Source: DASPRG01 sp963796125
Lineage (GTDB): Bacteria; Nitrospirota; Thermodesulfovibrionia; Thermodesulfovibrionales; SM23-35
Direction of reading: 5' to 3'
Assembly (NCBI GenBank): GCA_963796125.1
Contig: CAWCKM010000018.1
Location: 6,598 to 70,597 of the forward strand
DNA: 64,000 nucleotides
Under the pieces are notes generated by a model, which did no database searches, was not told where the DNA came from, and saw only the letters and a list, made by a program, of their open reading frames with translations. Position 1 is the stretch's first letter, and every line of letters begins with the position of its first letter. Below, one piece after another: positions 1 through 9,504 of the stretch. Made by a program: the position numbers and the translations under genes.

Positions 1-48
1 TTTTTGCAGGAGCAGATATTATAAAGAATTAAGAAGGAGGAGGCCAAG

Positions 49-180
49 ATGTGGATGTGCACCATGTGCGGTTTTGAGTATTATGAGGATATAGAGGGCA
101 CAAAGTTCGCAATGCTGCCTGTTGAGTGGAAGTGCCCGGTATGTGAGGCACCGAAAAGCGCATTCGAAAAAATACTATGA
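49..180 (+). CDS. Rubredoxin-like small protein
   Basis: Codes for 43 residues and is preceded by a strong AAGGAGGAGG ribosome site. Two CxxC pairs are visible: CTMCG near the N-terminus and CPVCEAPKSAFE near the C-terminus, the four-cysteine iron site of rubredoxin-type domains. The usual central part of rubredoxin (~52 residues) is slightly shortened, so this is a rubredoxin-like or desulforedoxin-like module. It lies 12 bases before rubrerythrin and is presumably co-transcribed with it, probably as electron donor or redox partner in peroxide detoxification. The iron-site reading is direct; the role is inferred from context. Confidence 0.85.
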   Translation: MWMCTMCGFEYYEDIEGTKFAMLPVEWKCPVCEAPKSAFEKIL

Positions 181-192
181 GAGGAGGAGATT

Positions 193-687
193 ATGACAAA
201 GACTGAAAAGGATCTTCAGGATGCATTTGCAGGGGAATCACAGGCAAACAGAAAATATCTCGCCTTTGCTAAGAAAGCAGACCAGGAAGGCTATAAACAG
301 ATTGCAAAATTGTTCAGAGCTGTTGCTGAGGCAGAAACAGTCCATGCTCACAACCATCTGAGAGAACTCTGTGGTATCAAGTCTACAAAAGAAAATCTCC
401 TTGAGGCTATTAACGGTGAATCCTATGAATTTCAGAAAATGTATCCTCAGATGATTGAAGATGCCAGAGCTGAGGATAAGAAAGGTGCTGAGAGAAGCTT
501 CTCGTATGCAAATGAAGTAGAAAAAGTACATGCAGACTTGTATAAAAAGGCATTAGAGAATCTCGGGAGTAATCCGGACATCGATTATTATGTATGCCAG
601 GTCTGTGGGTATACAGCAGAAGGGGAAGCGCCGGATCAATGTCCTGTCTGTAAATCAAAGAAACAGATGTTCAGGAAGATCGAATAA
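193..687 (+). CDS. Rubrerythrin
   Basis: A 164-residue protein with the two-domain rubrerythrin layout. Residues 1-130 form a ferritin-like four-helix domain with the diiron ligands in FAGESQANRKY, EAETVHAHNH and the later EVEKVHADLY. The C-terminal rubredoxin domain carries CQVCGY and CPVCKSKK. Rubrerythrins reduce hydrogen peroxide in the cytoplasm of anaerobes using NAD(P)H-derived electrons delivered through rubredoxin. The preceding small rubredoxin-like gene fits this. A GAGGAGG ribosome site precedes the ATG and a hairpin terminator follows. The length is normal for the family. Confidence 0.95.
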   Translation: MTKTEKDLQDAFAGESQANRKYLAFAKKADQEGYKQIAKLFRAVAEAETVHAHNHLRELCGIKSTKENLLEAINGESYEFQKMYPQMIEDARAEDKKGAERSFSYANEVEKVHADLYKKALENLGSNPDIDYYVCQVCGYTAEGEAPDQCPVCKSKKQMFRKIE

Positions 688-723
688 AGTACATTAGTTT
701 TCAAAAAAGGTTATTCAGACAAT

Positions 724-760
724 CTAAAGGCAGAGCCATTGCTGACCCTGCCTTTAGTTT
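724..760 (+). terminator. Rho-independent terminator after rubrerythrin
   Basis: A perfect 10-bp stem, CTAAAGGCAG (724-733) with CTGCCTTTAG (748-757), followed by a short T run. It lies 37 bases after the rubrerythrin stop and would end the rubredoxin-rubrerythrin transcript. Confidence 0.75.
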
Positions 761-805
761 CTACAGCCTAATTAAAAAAATATAAGGTTTTTCTTTTTAT
801 AACCT

Positions 806-1345
806 CTAATCCAAAACACCTTTCTTGAAATATATCTCAAAGTTCGGAGGAAATGTTATGAAATTCTGCCAGACGACATAGATGTTTGAGCCATCCACTG
901 CTATTGCTGGATACATAGAGCCAATTGCATCATTTGTGAGCCTCCTCGTTGTCCAGGTAGCCCCTCCGTCAACTGACTTCTTGAAATATATCTCATAGTT
1001 CCCCGGTGTGTCATCCTGCCAGACCACATAAATGTTTGAGCCATCCACTGCTATTGCTGGATCCAGAGAGTAACTTGCATTGTTTGTGAGCCGCTTGTTC
1101 GTTTTCCAGGTAACTCCTCCGTCAACTGACCTCTTGAAATATATCTCATCGTTCAATAGGTCAGGTGTGTTATCCTGCCAGACCACATAGATGTTTGAGC
1201 CATCCACTGCTATGGCTGGATACTTAGAGTCACCGAGAGTGTTTGTGATCTGCTTGTTCGTTGTCCAGGTATCGCCATACGCCACGGCTGAAAAAAGTAG
1301 CAGAAATATCACAACTGTAATAAATATCTGTCTGAATCTTTTCAT
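806..1345 (-). CDS. Exported BNR/sialidase-like repeat protein
   Basis: A 179-residue protein with a clear signal peptide (KR, then a hydrophobic stretch, cut near AYG-DTW). The rest is about three near-identical units of ~48 residues, each with YPAIAVDGSNIYVVW followed by EIYFKKSVDGG and a WT..RLTN turn. These resemble BNR/Asp-box repeats of sialidase-type beta-propellers, but three units are too few for a full propeller. It is therefore either a short fragment of a larger protein or a small periplasmic repeat protein; the last unit ends abruptly at YFKKGVLD. No catalytic residues can be assigned. The near identity of the repeats at DNA level suggests recent expansion or contraction. Confidence 0.7.
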   Translation of the reverse strand: MKRFRQIFITVVIFLLLFSAVAYGDTWTTNKQITNTLGDSKYPAIAVDGSNIYVVWQDNTPDLLNDEIYFKRSVDGGVTWKTNKRLTNNASYSLDPAIAVDGSNIYVVWQDDTPGNYEIYFKKSVDGGATWTTRRLTNDAIGSMYPAIAVDGSNIYVVWQNFITFPPNFEIYFKKGVLD

Positions 1346-1658
1346 CTCTTACCTCCTTTTTAAGACAGTCTGTATTTAGCCAACGCTACGGAAAGAAAAC
1401 TTCTATGTTTTTATAATCTGACCATGATTATTCGTATGTCAAAAACCACCTAAGATAAAAATTTAGAACAGTTTTTTAGATTTTATAAATTATACATAAT
1501 AAATAGTTAAAGTCTATAAGATTATTGCTTTTTAATTGGCCAAAATTGCTCTCTATGAAAAAAGATTTAAAGGAGAGATAAAAGGTACACTGTTTGTTGA
1601 TTTTCTTTTAGGTCTTCTGTTGAGCAACAGATTTCAAAAAACTTGGCCTTAACCCTTA
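1346..1658. other. AT-rich intergenic stretch
   Basis: Between the BNR-like gene and the TolB-like gene. The first ~20 bases contain the AGGAGGTAAGAG ribosome site of the BNR-like gene on the minus strand. The remainder is AT-rich, with no open frame having a ribosome site and no hairpin I can support. Confidence 0.6.
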
Positions 1659-2740
1659 CTACTCAATCCAGTCAGCGATAAAGATATCAGTTGCCCTGGG
1701 TTTCTGCGGGTTTCTGTTTGATGCAAAGACCAGTTTTTTCCCGTCAGGAGAAAACATGGGGAAACTGTCAAAGACAGAATTATGTGTAATCCTTTCAAGT
1801 CCGGTACCATCAATATTGATTAGATAGAGTTCGAAATTATGGCCAAACCTTTTAATGTCTTCGTGCCAGTCATCCATGTTGCTTGAAAAAATAATGCGTT
1901 TTCCGTCAGGATGCCATGAAGGAGCCCAGTTTGTTGCACCATTACGGACAATCCTCATTTTGTTTTTCCCGTCTACATCCATAACCCAGAGGTCAAGGGG
2001 AACAGGAACTATATAATCGTTTTCCATGCAGTTACGCCACAGTGCATATTCCTCTTCTGTCTCCGGATACCAGGCACGCCAGACTATCTTGCTGCCATCA
2101 GGAGAAATCCATGGGCCACCATCATATCCAACCCTGTCTGTCAATCGCCTCACATTGGACCCGTCTGAATTCATAATATAGATATCAAAATCTCCTTCTC
2201 TTTGAGAGCCGAAGACAATCTGTTTCCCGTCAGATGATACAACCGGTTCAGCATCGTACTTGGGATTATCGGTTATTTCTTTCATCTCAGACCCGTCAAC
2301 ATTAGCTATAAAGATGTCATAGGGATAGAGAGGCCATACATGGCCTATACCCTGAAAAGATTCCGGCGTCTTTGGTTTCAGTAGGACATTCCCCGGGAAA
2401 ATGGTTTGTCGAAGCAAAGACGATTTTCTTACTATCAGGGAAAAAAGAAGGAGCAAGTATGGGCTCCGTGATCCGGGCTGACCATATGCTTGTCCGAACC
2501 ATTTGTATTCATGATCCAGATCTTATCGCAGGCATACCCTTCGCGGTTCGACTGGTAGATCAGTTTAAGACCATCCCTGCTGAAGTATGCCTCACCGTTA
2601 TCACCATCAAAGGTAAGCTGCGTAACGTTTTTCATATGGCGATCTACAAATTGGCTGTCCCTCTCGACCAACATATTTTTGCTGGCACATCCTGCAAGAA
2701 CGAAAACAAAATAAACTGCAAAAATGGTTATTCTCATCAT
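1659..2740 (-). CDS. TolB-like beta-propeller lipoprotein (frameshifted)
   Basis: One gene across three frames, with slips near 2440 and near 2375. The N-terminus is a lipoprotein signal ending in the lipobox LAGC, so the product is probably a lipid-anchored periplasmic protein. The body has repeated WD40-like/TolB units: PDGKQIVF, PDGSKIVW, PDGKRIIF and PDGKKLVF, each paired with a D(L/I)Y(I/L)(M/I)N..DG strand. Such propellers (PD40 family) usually act as protein-interaction scaffolds or bind envelope components. The total of ~360 residues fits a six-bladed propeller. No catalytic function can be named. It lies alone on the minus strand, and its nearest neighbour nadC has no functional link. 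Confidence 0.8.
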
Positions 2741-2796
2741 TTTTGATATCTCTTTAAACTTACCTTAGGCAAGGATACAAATTTTTTCTTACGGTA

Positions 2797-2870
2797 TGTC
2801 ACCCTGAACTTGGTTCAGGGTCTCTAAATCAATATATTTAAAAAGATGCTGAAACACGTTCAGCATGACA
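2797..2870. repeat. Palindromic intergenic repeat, family D
   Basis: Two short hairpins: ACCCTGAACTTGGTTCAGGGT, then GCTGAAACACGTTCAGC followed by ATGACA. It lies between the TolB-like gene and nadC. It resembles dispersed bacterial intergenic repeats of the style 'GTCACCCTGAAC...GTTCAGCATGAC'. No second copy is visible in the window. Confidence 0.5.
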
Positions 2871-2902
2871 GCATGACATCTGTAGAGCCACTTTACTATT
2901 AT

Positions 2903-3740
2903 CTACTCCACTATTTTCAGACTTATATCAACAGCTGATGAAGAATGTGTAAGGGCTCCGACAGAAATCAAATCTACACCTGTTTCAGCAACTTCTCTGA
3001 CATTTTCGGGTTTCATATTTCCTGATGCTTCAAGGAGTGCTTTTCCTCCTGCAATTTTTACAGCCTCTTTCATCTCCTGGAATAGTCATGTTATCAAGCA
3101 TAATAATATCAACCCCTGCTGCGATTGCTTCTTTCAGTTCCCGGAGATTCTTAACTTCTACTTCAATCCTCAAAAGATGGTGCCCCCCCTTCTTTGCCGC
3201 CTTTACTGCCTTTTGAATGCTCCCTGCAGCTTTAATATGGTTATCCTTTATAAGGATTCCATCAAAAAGTCCAAACCTGTGGTTGTATCCTCCACCTACT
3301 CTGACAGCATATTTTTCCATAAACCTCAGGCAGGGAGTTGTCTTCCTTGTGTCAACAATTTTTGCTTTTGAACCCTTTATCCTCTCCACGTATATGTTCG
3401 TAAGCGTTGCTATTCCTGAGAGCCGCTGAAGTATGTTGAGACTTACTCTCTCTCCCTTAAGTATGTTATAAGTCTTTCCCGATATCTCGGTAATAACATC
3501 GCCTTTTTTAACCCGTGTTCCATCACGATAGTAGATCTTCGACATGATGGATGAGTCAAGAAGTTGAAAAACCTCTAATGCAAAGGGAAGCCCTGCCAGA
3601 ACAAAGCTCTCATTTGCAATAAAATGGGCCTTTGATTTATTTCCTTCAGGTATCAGAAGGGATGTCGTAATATCTTCATACCCTATATCTTCCTGAAGAG
3701 CACTCTGAATAACATTGATTACATCCGGAGGGACGTCCAC
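2903..3740 (-). CDS. nadC: Nicotinate-nucleotide diphosphorylase (carboxylating)
   Basis: Quinolinate phosphoribosyltransferase: converts quinolinate and PRPP to nicotinate mononucleotide, carbon dioxide and pyrophosphate in NAD synthesis. Recognised by EDIGYEDITTSLL, the KGDVITEISG segment, RLSGIAT, the active-site loop VDTRKTTPCLR, and GGGYNHRFGLFDGILIKDNHI. The frame breaks near 3080, where one extra G follows MTIP; beyond it the expected C-terminus (ending SAVDISLKIVE) continues to the stop at 2903. The full length of ~279 residues matches the family. nadE, the last step of the same pathway, lies further along the same strand at 9979-11718. Confidence 0.93.
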
Positions 3741-3741
3741 C

Positions 3742-4224
3742 CTATCTCCTTTTTAAGAGAGAAAGGAAGCCAAGTAATCCTCCAAAGGTTGCACCCAGGG
3801 CAAGGGCAGAACGCCAGTTAATAAGGGTTGTTATATTTCCTTCCACCTTATTCGCAATAACAAAGAGTGCTGATGTATTTTCTGCTTTCACATTTCGTGC
3901 TGCCAAAATACCCACTGCTGACCTGTTCACCTCGGTGTTTTCTTTTGAAATGGACACAGGAGACAATGAAAACTGTACTGATACATTTTCACCCGCTGTA
4001 ATGCCGCTTATACTCTGGTTAAGGCTGACATCATTTCCCCTGAGTATGACAGAGGCACCCTGTGTCACTTCCATTCTTTCAGCATCAATGCTGAATGCCG
4101 CTACCTGCTGAAGCTCGACATGTCCTCCTTCAACTGACCTTATAGTGCTCTGTTTTATATTGATAAACTCGCCCTCAATGCTTTCAAGATCACTTTTTTC
4201 AAGTTCTCTTTCTTCTTTCTCCAT
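3742..4224 (-). CDS. Hypothetical protein with C-terminal membrane segment
   Basis: A 160-residue protein I do not recognise. The first ~30 residues are charged. Residues ~30-125 are a regular series of beta-strand-like segments with repeated Q/N/S/V-rich turns (IKQSTIRSVEGG, VTQGASVILRG, NRSAVGILAARNV), suggesting a right-handed beta-helix-like fold. The end (INWRSALALGATFGGLLGFLSLL) is hydrophobic and followed by KRR, a likely single membrane anchor. The start codon overlaps the valS stop (TAATG), and a GGAGGTG site lies inside the end of valS, so the two are translationally coupled. Function unknown. Confidence 0.75.
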   Translation of the reverse strand: MEKEERELEKSDLESIEGEFINIKQSTIRSVEGGHVELQQVAAFSIDAERMEVTQGASVILRGNDVSLNQSISGITAGENVSVQFSLSPVSISKENTEVNRSAVGILAARNVKAENTSALFVIANKVEGNITTLINWRSALALGATFGGLLGFLSLLKRR

Positions 4225-6923
4225 TATTTTTCACCTCCAACTTCTCTCAGTTTCTTGATACTCTCTTTTATTCGCTCTTTCCTCATGCTGAGTTCCTCAT
4301 ACTTTGCCTTCTCCTTCTCGACAACCTCTCTGGGAGCCCTCAGGAGAAAGTCTTCATTATGAAGCTTTTTATTGAGAAAAGAGAGAGATCCTTCTACATC
4401 GGCTGTGGCCTTCTTCAATCTGTCCATTTCTGCATCTATGTTCAGGACGCCTTTGAGGAGAACATATACCTCCATTGAGCCTTTAACAGAAGTTGCAGAA
4501 CCCTCCGGCTTTTCAGCTTCCATGCCTATCCTTATCTCACCGGCATGAGCAAGCTTCTTAATATATGCTACATTTTTTTTCAGTATTTCATCTACCTTTA
4601 GATCATATGTCTTTATAACTGCATTCAGTTCAGAAGAAGGAAGTATATTCAGCTCCCCCCTGATCGTCCGTATCCCTGTTACAGCATCGATTATGCAGGA
4701 CATTTCTTCTTCTGCCTGGAAATCCCTCGGCAGAGAGTTTGGAAATTCAGAAATCATGATACTCTCACCTGTCTTTTCATTCCCTCTTCTGATATGCGGT
4801 ACCTTCTGCCATATCTCCTCGGTAACAAAGGGCATGAATGGATGGAGGAGTCTTAAGGAAGCATCAAGAGTGTAAAGGAGACATTCAATCACATTCTTTT
4901 GAATCTCAGGGTTTTTCATATCTGATTTCGCAATCTCGATATACCAGTCACAGAACTCATGCCATATAAACTGATAGATATCAGACGCTGCATCATTAAA
5001 CCGGTATTCATCAAGGGCTTTATTGATGTTATCAACTGCAAGAGCGAGTCTGCTCAGGATCCATCTGGCTGATACATTGAACGCTGCTATCTCATGAACA
5101 ATTTTAGACATCTGGATGTCAGCAGTCTGCATGTTCAGCATGATAAACCGTGCTGCGTTCCAGAGCTTGTTCACAAAATGCCTGTACCCTTCAACCCTCT
5201 CTTCCGAGAACCTGATATCCCTGCCCTGTGCTGCAAAGGCAGCAAGGGTAAACCTGAAGGCATCCGTACCGTATCTTTCCATAAGCGGAAGGGGGTCAAC
5301 AACATTCCCCTTTGATTTTGACATCTTCTGACCTTTAACATCCCTGACAAGGGCATGGATATAGACATCCCTGAAAGGGACGTCTCCCATAAATTTAAGG
5401 CCCATCATAATCATCCGTGCAACCCAGAAAAAAATAATGTCAAAACTCGTAATAAGGACACTTGTCGGATAGAAATTCTGAAGCTCAACCGTCTTATCAG
5501 GCCATCCAAGAGTTGAGAAAGGCCAGAGTGCAGAGGAAAACCATGTATCCAGAACATCCTCGTCCTGAACAAGTTTCTGCGAACCACAGTACGGACATGC
5601 TGCCGGGCTTTCCCGTAAAACAATAATACCGTCCTTTATCCTGCATTGTTCGTTCTTCTTTTCCTGGCAGTACCATGCCGGTATCCTGTGTCCCCACCAT
5701 ATCTGCCGGGAGATGCACCAATCCCTGATATTTTCCATCCAGGCAAAATAGGTGTTTTCCCATGAGTCCGGTATGATTCTGATCTTCTTCTCTCTCACAA
5801 CCCTTATTGCTTCATGAGCAAGAGGTTTCACATTCACATACCACTGGAGGGTCAGTAATGGTTCTATAACAGTCTTACACCTGTAACAGTGTCCGAGAGA
5901 ATGTTTGTATTTCTCTTCTTTTTCTAAAAGCCTTTGCTCCTTCAGATCATTGAGGACAGCTCTTCTGCATGCATATCTGTCCATGCCTGCATACTTCATT
6001 CCTGCCTCTGCCGTCATGTGACCATCTTTTCCGATGACCGTAATGAACTCCAGAGGGGGTGTATGCCTTTTTGCCATTGCTTCATCATTAAAGTCATGTG
6101 CCGGCGTCACCTTAACAGCGCCTGTTCCAAAAGATGGATCAACAGCATTGTCTGAAATGACCGGTATGTTTCTTGTCGTAAGGGGCAGAGCAAGGAACTT
6201 ACCGATATGGTCTTTGTACCGCTCATCCGCAGGGTGAACTGCCACCGCAGTATCACCAAGCATCGTTTCAGGCCGAGTAGTAGCTACTGTGATAGAGCCA
6301 GTTCCGTCTGAAAGAGGATACTTTATGAAATAAAGTTTGCTTTCGAATTCTTCGTGTTCTACCTCAAGGTCTGAGAGTGCAGTATGACAGCGAGGGCACC
6401 AGTTTATCAGCCGGTCATCCCTGTATATCAGACCCTCTTCGTACAACTGTACAAAGACCTCCCGCACTGCTCTTGAGAGGCCTTCGTCAAGAGTAAACCT
6501 TTCCCTTGACCAGTCACATGAAGCACCAAGACTCTTTAACTGATGGATAATCTTCCAGCCGTATTCTGCCTTCCATTTCCAAACCCGCTCGATAAATGCT
6601 TCCCTGCCAATCCTGTGCCTGTCGAGTCCTTCAGATGCCAGTTGTTTTTCCACAACATTCTGGGTAGCTATGCCTGCATGGTCGGTTCCCGGCAGCCAGA
6701 GGACTTTACATCCTGACATGCGTTTCCATCGTGTGAGAATATCCTGAAGGACTGCGTTAAGGGCATGCCCCATGTGGAGAGAACCGGTTACATTTGGAGG
6801 CGGTATAACAATGGAAAAAGTACTGTCTTCTGAGGCTATGTCGGGCTTAAAATAGCCCCTGGAGACCCAATATTCATACCAGCTTTCTTCAATACCTTTC
6901 GGATTGTAGCTCTTCTCTAAAAT
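4224..6923 (-). CDS. valS: Valine--tRNA ligase
   Basis: Class I aminoacyl-tRNA synthetase that charges tRNA(Val) and edits misactivated threonine. Signatures: PPPNVTGSLHMGHALN (HIGH box), the editing domain with TTRPETMLGDTAVAVHP, KMSKSKGNVVDP (KMSKS loop), an anticodon-binding domain, and the ValS-specific C-terminal coiled coil (~60 residues ending in REVGG). The conserved N-terminus (LEKSYNPKGIEESWYEYW) extends 50 codons beyond the first ATG, but no ATG, GTG or TTG is in frame there. An ATT at 6921-6923 is the best in-frame candidate, with GAGAGG and AAGG upstream, giving 899 residues. It overlaps the preceding gene by 7 bases. A base error hiding a normal start is the alternative. Confidence 0.95.
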   Translation of the reverse strand: MLEKSYNPKGIEESWYEYWVSRGYFKPDIASEDSTFSIVIPPPNVTGSLHMGHALNAVLQDILTRWKRMSGCKVLWLPGTDHAGIATQNVVEKQLASEGLDRHRIGREAFIERVWKWKAEYGWKIIHQLKSLGASCDWSRERFTLDEGLSRAVREVFVQLYEEGLIYRDDRLINWCPRCHTALSDLEVEHEEFESKLYFIKYPLSDGTGSITVATTRPETMLGDTAVAVHPADERYKDHIGKFLALPLTTRNIPVISDNAVDPSFGTGAVKVTPAHDFNDEAMAKRHTPPLEFITVIGKDGHMTAEAGMKYAGMDRYACRRAVLNDLKEQRLLEKEEKYKHSLGHCYRCKTVIEPLLTLQWYVNVKPLAHEAIRVVREKKIRIIPDSWENTYFAWMENIRDWCISRQIWWGHRIPAWYCQEKKNEQCRIKDGIIVLRESPAACPYCGSQKLVQDEDVLDTWFSSALWPFSTLGWPDKTVELQNFYPTSVLITSFDIIFFWVARMIMMGLKFMGDVPFRDVYIHALVRDVKGQKMSKSKGNVVDPLPLMERYGTDAFRFTLAAFAAQGRDIRFSEERVEGYRHFVNKLWNAARFIMLNMQTADIQMSKIVHEIAAFNVSARWILSRLALAVDNINKALDEYRFNDAASDIYQFIWHEFCDWYIEIAKSDMKNPEIQKNVIECLLYTLDASLRLLHPFMPFVTEEIWQKVPHIRRGNEKTGESIMISEFPNSLPRDFQAEEEMSCIIDAVTGIRTIRGELNILPSSELNAVIKTYDLKVDEILKKNVAYIKKLAHAGEIRIGMEAEKPEGSATSVKGSMEVYVLLKGVLNIDAEMDRLKKATADVEGSLSFLNKKLHNEDFLLRAPREVVEKEKAKYEELSMRKERIKESIKKLREVGGEK

Positions 6924-8221
6924 TCTGACCTTATCCTCTCGATTTCCTTTGATATTAATGACTCTGCAAGGTCAGGGATGGTCTTCCAGATTACTGTCTC
7001 GACTTCTTTTTTCATGGATTCGAAGGATACTTTCAGTTCTTCTCTCAGCGTTTTCTCAACAAGTCCCGGTAAAATTTCATTCATCGTCTTTTCTGTAGCT
7101 TTCACAACAGAATCAAGGGAATTACTTAACGTATCCTTGAAGATTTTCTCTGTAAGTTCCGGCACCTGCTTACTTATTACATGTTCAGTCTTTTCCGTAA
7201 GAGATTCCACAGAGGTTTGTAACGTATCCAGGAGCACCTTTTCAGTTAAAGCAGGTACAGTCTCATTGATAACTTTTTCAAGAGGTTCTTTTACCAAAGA
7301 AGACAAGGAAGATGCTATAGTTTCTGTTATATCAATTGAAGACAAAAGGGACGTTATCTTCGTATTAAGCGTCTCTTCAAATATGCCCTTTAATTCATCA
7401 TGCATTATCCTCTCTGTAATTTCAGGCACTTTCTCGCTTAATGTCTTATCTATAGTATCTTTCAGGAGTGATGTGAGCGATGAAGACACAACTTCTTTCA
7501 TATCAATTGAGGAAAGTAATGAAGATATATTGCTATTGAGAGTATTCTGAAATATCTCCTTCAGTTCTTCTTTTGAAGGTAACTCTGCTTCCAATATCCC
7601 TGCTTCCTCTACAGGTACTGCTTCTTCAATACGAGAAGGCGCAGCTTTTACCGGTTCCTGTTCAAGGGAAATTCCCATCTCCTGTGCAGCCTTATAGATG
7701 TCTTCTTTCTCAATCTCTGCTGTCTCTTCGGGAAGTATTTTTTCAAGCTCTCCAGGTTCTGCAATTTCTTCCATAGCCCAGAGGTCTTCTTCAACTGCTG
7801 CCTCTGCTGCAGGAGGAGCCTGAGATTTACCAAAAGTGCCTTCATCCAATACAGCCGAGGACTCAATGGCCTCCTGAATCTTGTTTATCAATTCCTGTGC
7901 ATCAAAAGGTTTAATAACAAAACCATCCGCATGAACTCTTTTAGCGCTTTCTTCATCAAAGGGTTCAAATGCACCTGCAAGGAGCAGTACGGGAATTTTT
8001 GAAGTAGAGGGATCCTGTTTAATCTTCTCACAGAGAAGGTATCCGTTCATCCTGGGCATCTCTACATCTGCAAGGACAATATCAGGCTTAAAATCAGGGA
8101 TAGCAGCCCATGCATCTTCTCCGTTATTCAGTGTCTTTATCTCAAATCCTTCCCCTGCGAGGATTAACTCGACTACTTTATGGATTGTAATGCTGTCATC
8201 GGCAAGGAGTAACTTACGCAA
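6917..8221 (-). CDS. Receiver-domain protein with repetitive amphipathic C-terminus
   Basis: 434 residues. Residues 1-122 form a CheY-like receiver: acidic pair D8/D9, phosphoacceptor D52 (in LADVEMPRMNG) and K104 (FVIKPF). The usual Thr/Ser switch position is alanine (LLLAGAF). Residues ~125-215 are a Pro/Glu/Ala-rich linker. Residues ~215-434 consist of repeated helical units, roughly 40-60 long, with a recurring (V/I)P.LTE.(I/V)..(D/E).L motif and SSLLSSID blocks. Similar PxLxE repeats are found at the ends of polarity and motility regulators such as RomR/FrzS-like proteins. No DNA-binding or enzymatic output domain is visible, so it probably acts through protein contacts. It is followed by valS with an overlap. 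Confidence 0.8.
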   Translation of the reverse strand: MRKLLLADDSITIHKVVELILAGEGFEIKTLNNGEDAWAAIPDFKPDIVLADVEMPRMNGYLLCEKIKQDPSTSKIPVLLLAGAFEPFDEESAKRVHADGFVIKPFDAQELINKIQEAIESSAVLDEGTFGKSQAPPAAEAAVEEDLWAMEEIAEPGELEKILPEETAEIEKEDIYKAAQEMGISLEQEPVKAAPSRIEEAVPVEEAGILEAELPSKEELKEIFQNTLNSNISSLLSSIDMKEVVSSSLTSLLKDTIDKTLSEKVPEITERIMHDELKGIFEETLNTKITSLLSSIDITETIASSLSSLVKEPLEKVINETVPALTEKVLLDTLQTSVESLTEKTEHVISKQVPELTEKIFKDTLSNSLDSVVKATEKTMNEILPGLVEKTLREELKVSFESMKKEVETVIWKTIPDLAESLISKEIERIRSEF

Positions 8222-8336
8222 GACATTTCACCTCACATAAAAAATTTAAGGTATCCTTCGAGATTTTATGGTTACGTGCCGAAAAAGTCAAGAGTTATCA
8301 TCGAATATGCGGTCCTTTTATGATGCCCCTATGATA

Positions 8337-8679
8337 CTAAATCTTTTTCCTGTAGTAATCCATCAGAATGTAGAGAAGAGTGAAGAAAACAGCACCACTA
8401 ACATTTGCCATCATATCTGAAAAAGAACACTCCCTCCACGGTATTGCAGATTGTATAAGTTCTGTTAGCAAAACCAAATAATGAAGCAATAATTATAGAA
8501 AGAACTGCCGATTTCTTCATTGAGGACTTTGATCGGAAATTTTTCATGAAGAGGACTGCCGTTATTCCATACATCACAAAATGAATGACCGTGTCGGATA
8601 GATGCCTTGTCGGTAAACCCTTAACCGGTATGGTGGAAAATACAAGGATGAGGAAAAGCCACAGAAGAGTAAGAATCAA
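8337..8679 (-). CDS. VanZ-like membrane protein (frameshifted)
   Basis: A small integral membrane protein of ~113 residues once a one-base slip near 8465 is bridged. Hydrophobic helices are visible at ILTLLWLFLILVFSTIP, FVMYGITAVLF, SAVLSIIIASLFGF and VSGAVFFTLLYILMD. The motif LSDTVIHFVMYG and the later ELIQ.A.PWRE.SFSDMMANVSG are typical of the VanZ family, often encoded next to envelope or housekeeping genes and of unknown biochemical role. Translation probably starts at a TTG (8677-8679) that overlaps the rsmI stop codon, pointing to translational coupling. The stop is at 8337. Confidence 0.8.
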
Positions 8680-9504
8680 TTACTAACCTTGAGGCTCTTA
8701 TCGTAGAGTTCCTTTTTGCTTAATCCATACGCTTCAGCAACTTTCTTTACGGCCTCTTTTCTCCCAAGACCTTTTTTCATTAACGTACTCACCTCCATGG
8801 AGGGCATCATCAGACGTGAGTTTCTCCTCTTCCGCCCTTCCCTCCATGACAATGACATACTCTCCTGCTATTGTTGTTTTTTCAAGCGTTCTGAATACTT
8901 CAGAAATATTGCCCCTGATAACCTCTTCATAAATCTTACTGATCTCTTTTATGACTGCTGCTTTTCTCTCTCCGAATATCTCTTCCATATCTGAAAGGGT
9001 CTCAAGAATTCTGTGTGGTGCTTCATAGAAAACAAGGGTCCTCTGTTCATAACTCAGATCTTTGAGAACTTTCTGGCGCTGACTCTTCCTGGCTGGAAGA
9101 AATCCCATAAAAGTAAACTCATCTGTTGAAAGGCCCGATACAGACAGGGCGGCAATCAGAGCTGTTACACCCGGAATCGATACAACGTCAATGGCTTCCT
9201 CCAATGCCTTTCTTATAAGTACTGCCCCTGGATCAGATATGCCAGGGGTTCCTGCATCTGAAATAAGAGCAACAGATTGACCTGCATGCAGCCTCTCAAG
9301 AATCTCCGTTGATCTGACCTTCTCTTTTTCTCCCCAGTAGCTTATTAATGGCTTTGAAATGCCATAATGTGTAAGGAGCTTGCTCGACCGTCGTGTGTCC
9401 TCTGCAGCAATGACATCTACGTCCTTGAGGACCTTCAATGCCCGCAGGGTAATGTCTTCGAGATTTCCGATAGGTGTTGAGACTATATAGAGGGTGCCTT
9501 TCAC
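8676..9504 (-). CDS. rsmI: 16S rRNA (cytidine-1402-2'-O)-methyltransferase
   Basis: RsmI 2'-O-methylates C1402 in the decoding centre of 16S rRNA. The tetrapyrrole-methylase-type domain is clear: GTLYIVSTPIGNLEDITLRA, AEDTRRSSKLL, SDAGTPGISDPG, GVTALIAALSVSG, GFLPARKSQR and FYEAPHRI. A slip near 8795 moves the frame into the short C-terminal helical domain (RKEAVKKVAEAYGLSKKELY), which is typical of RsmI. Full length is about 276 residues. The start overlaps the stop of the small gene upstream (ATGA), and the end overlaps the VanZ-like gene, so the three form an operon. Confidence 0.93.
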
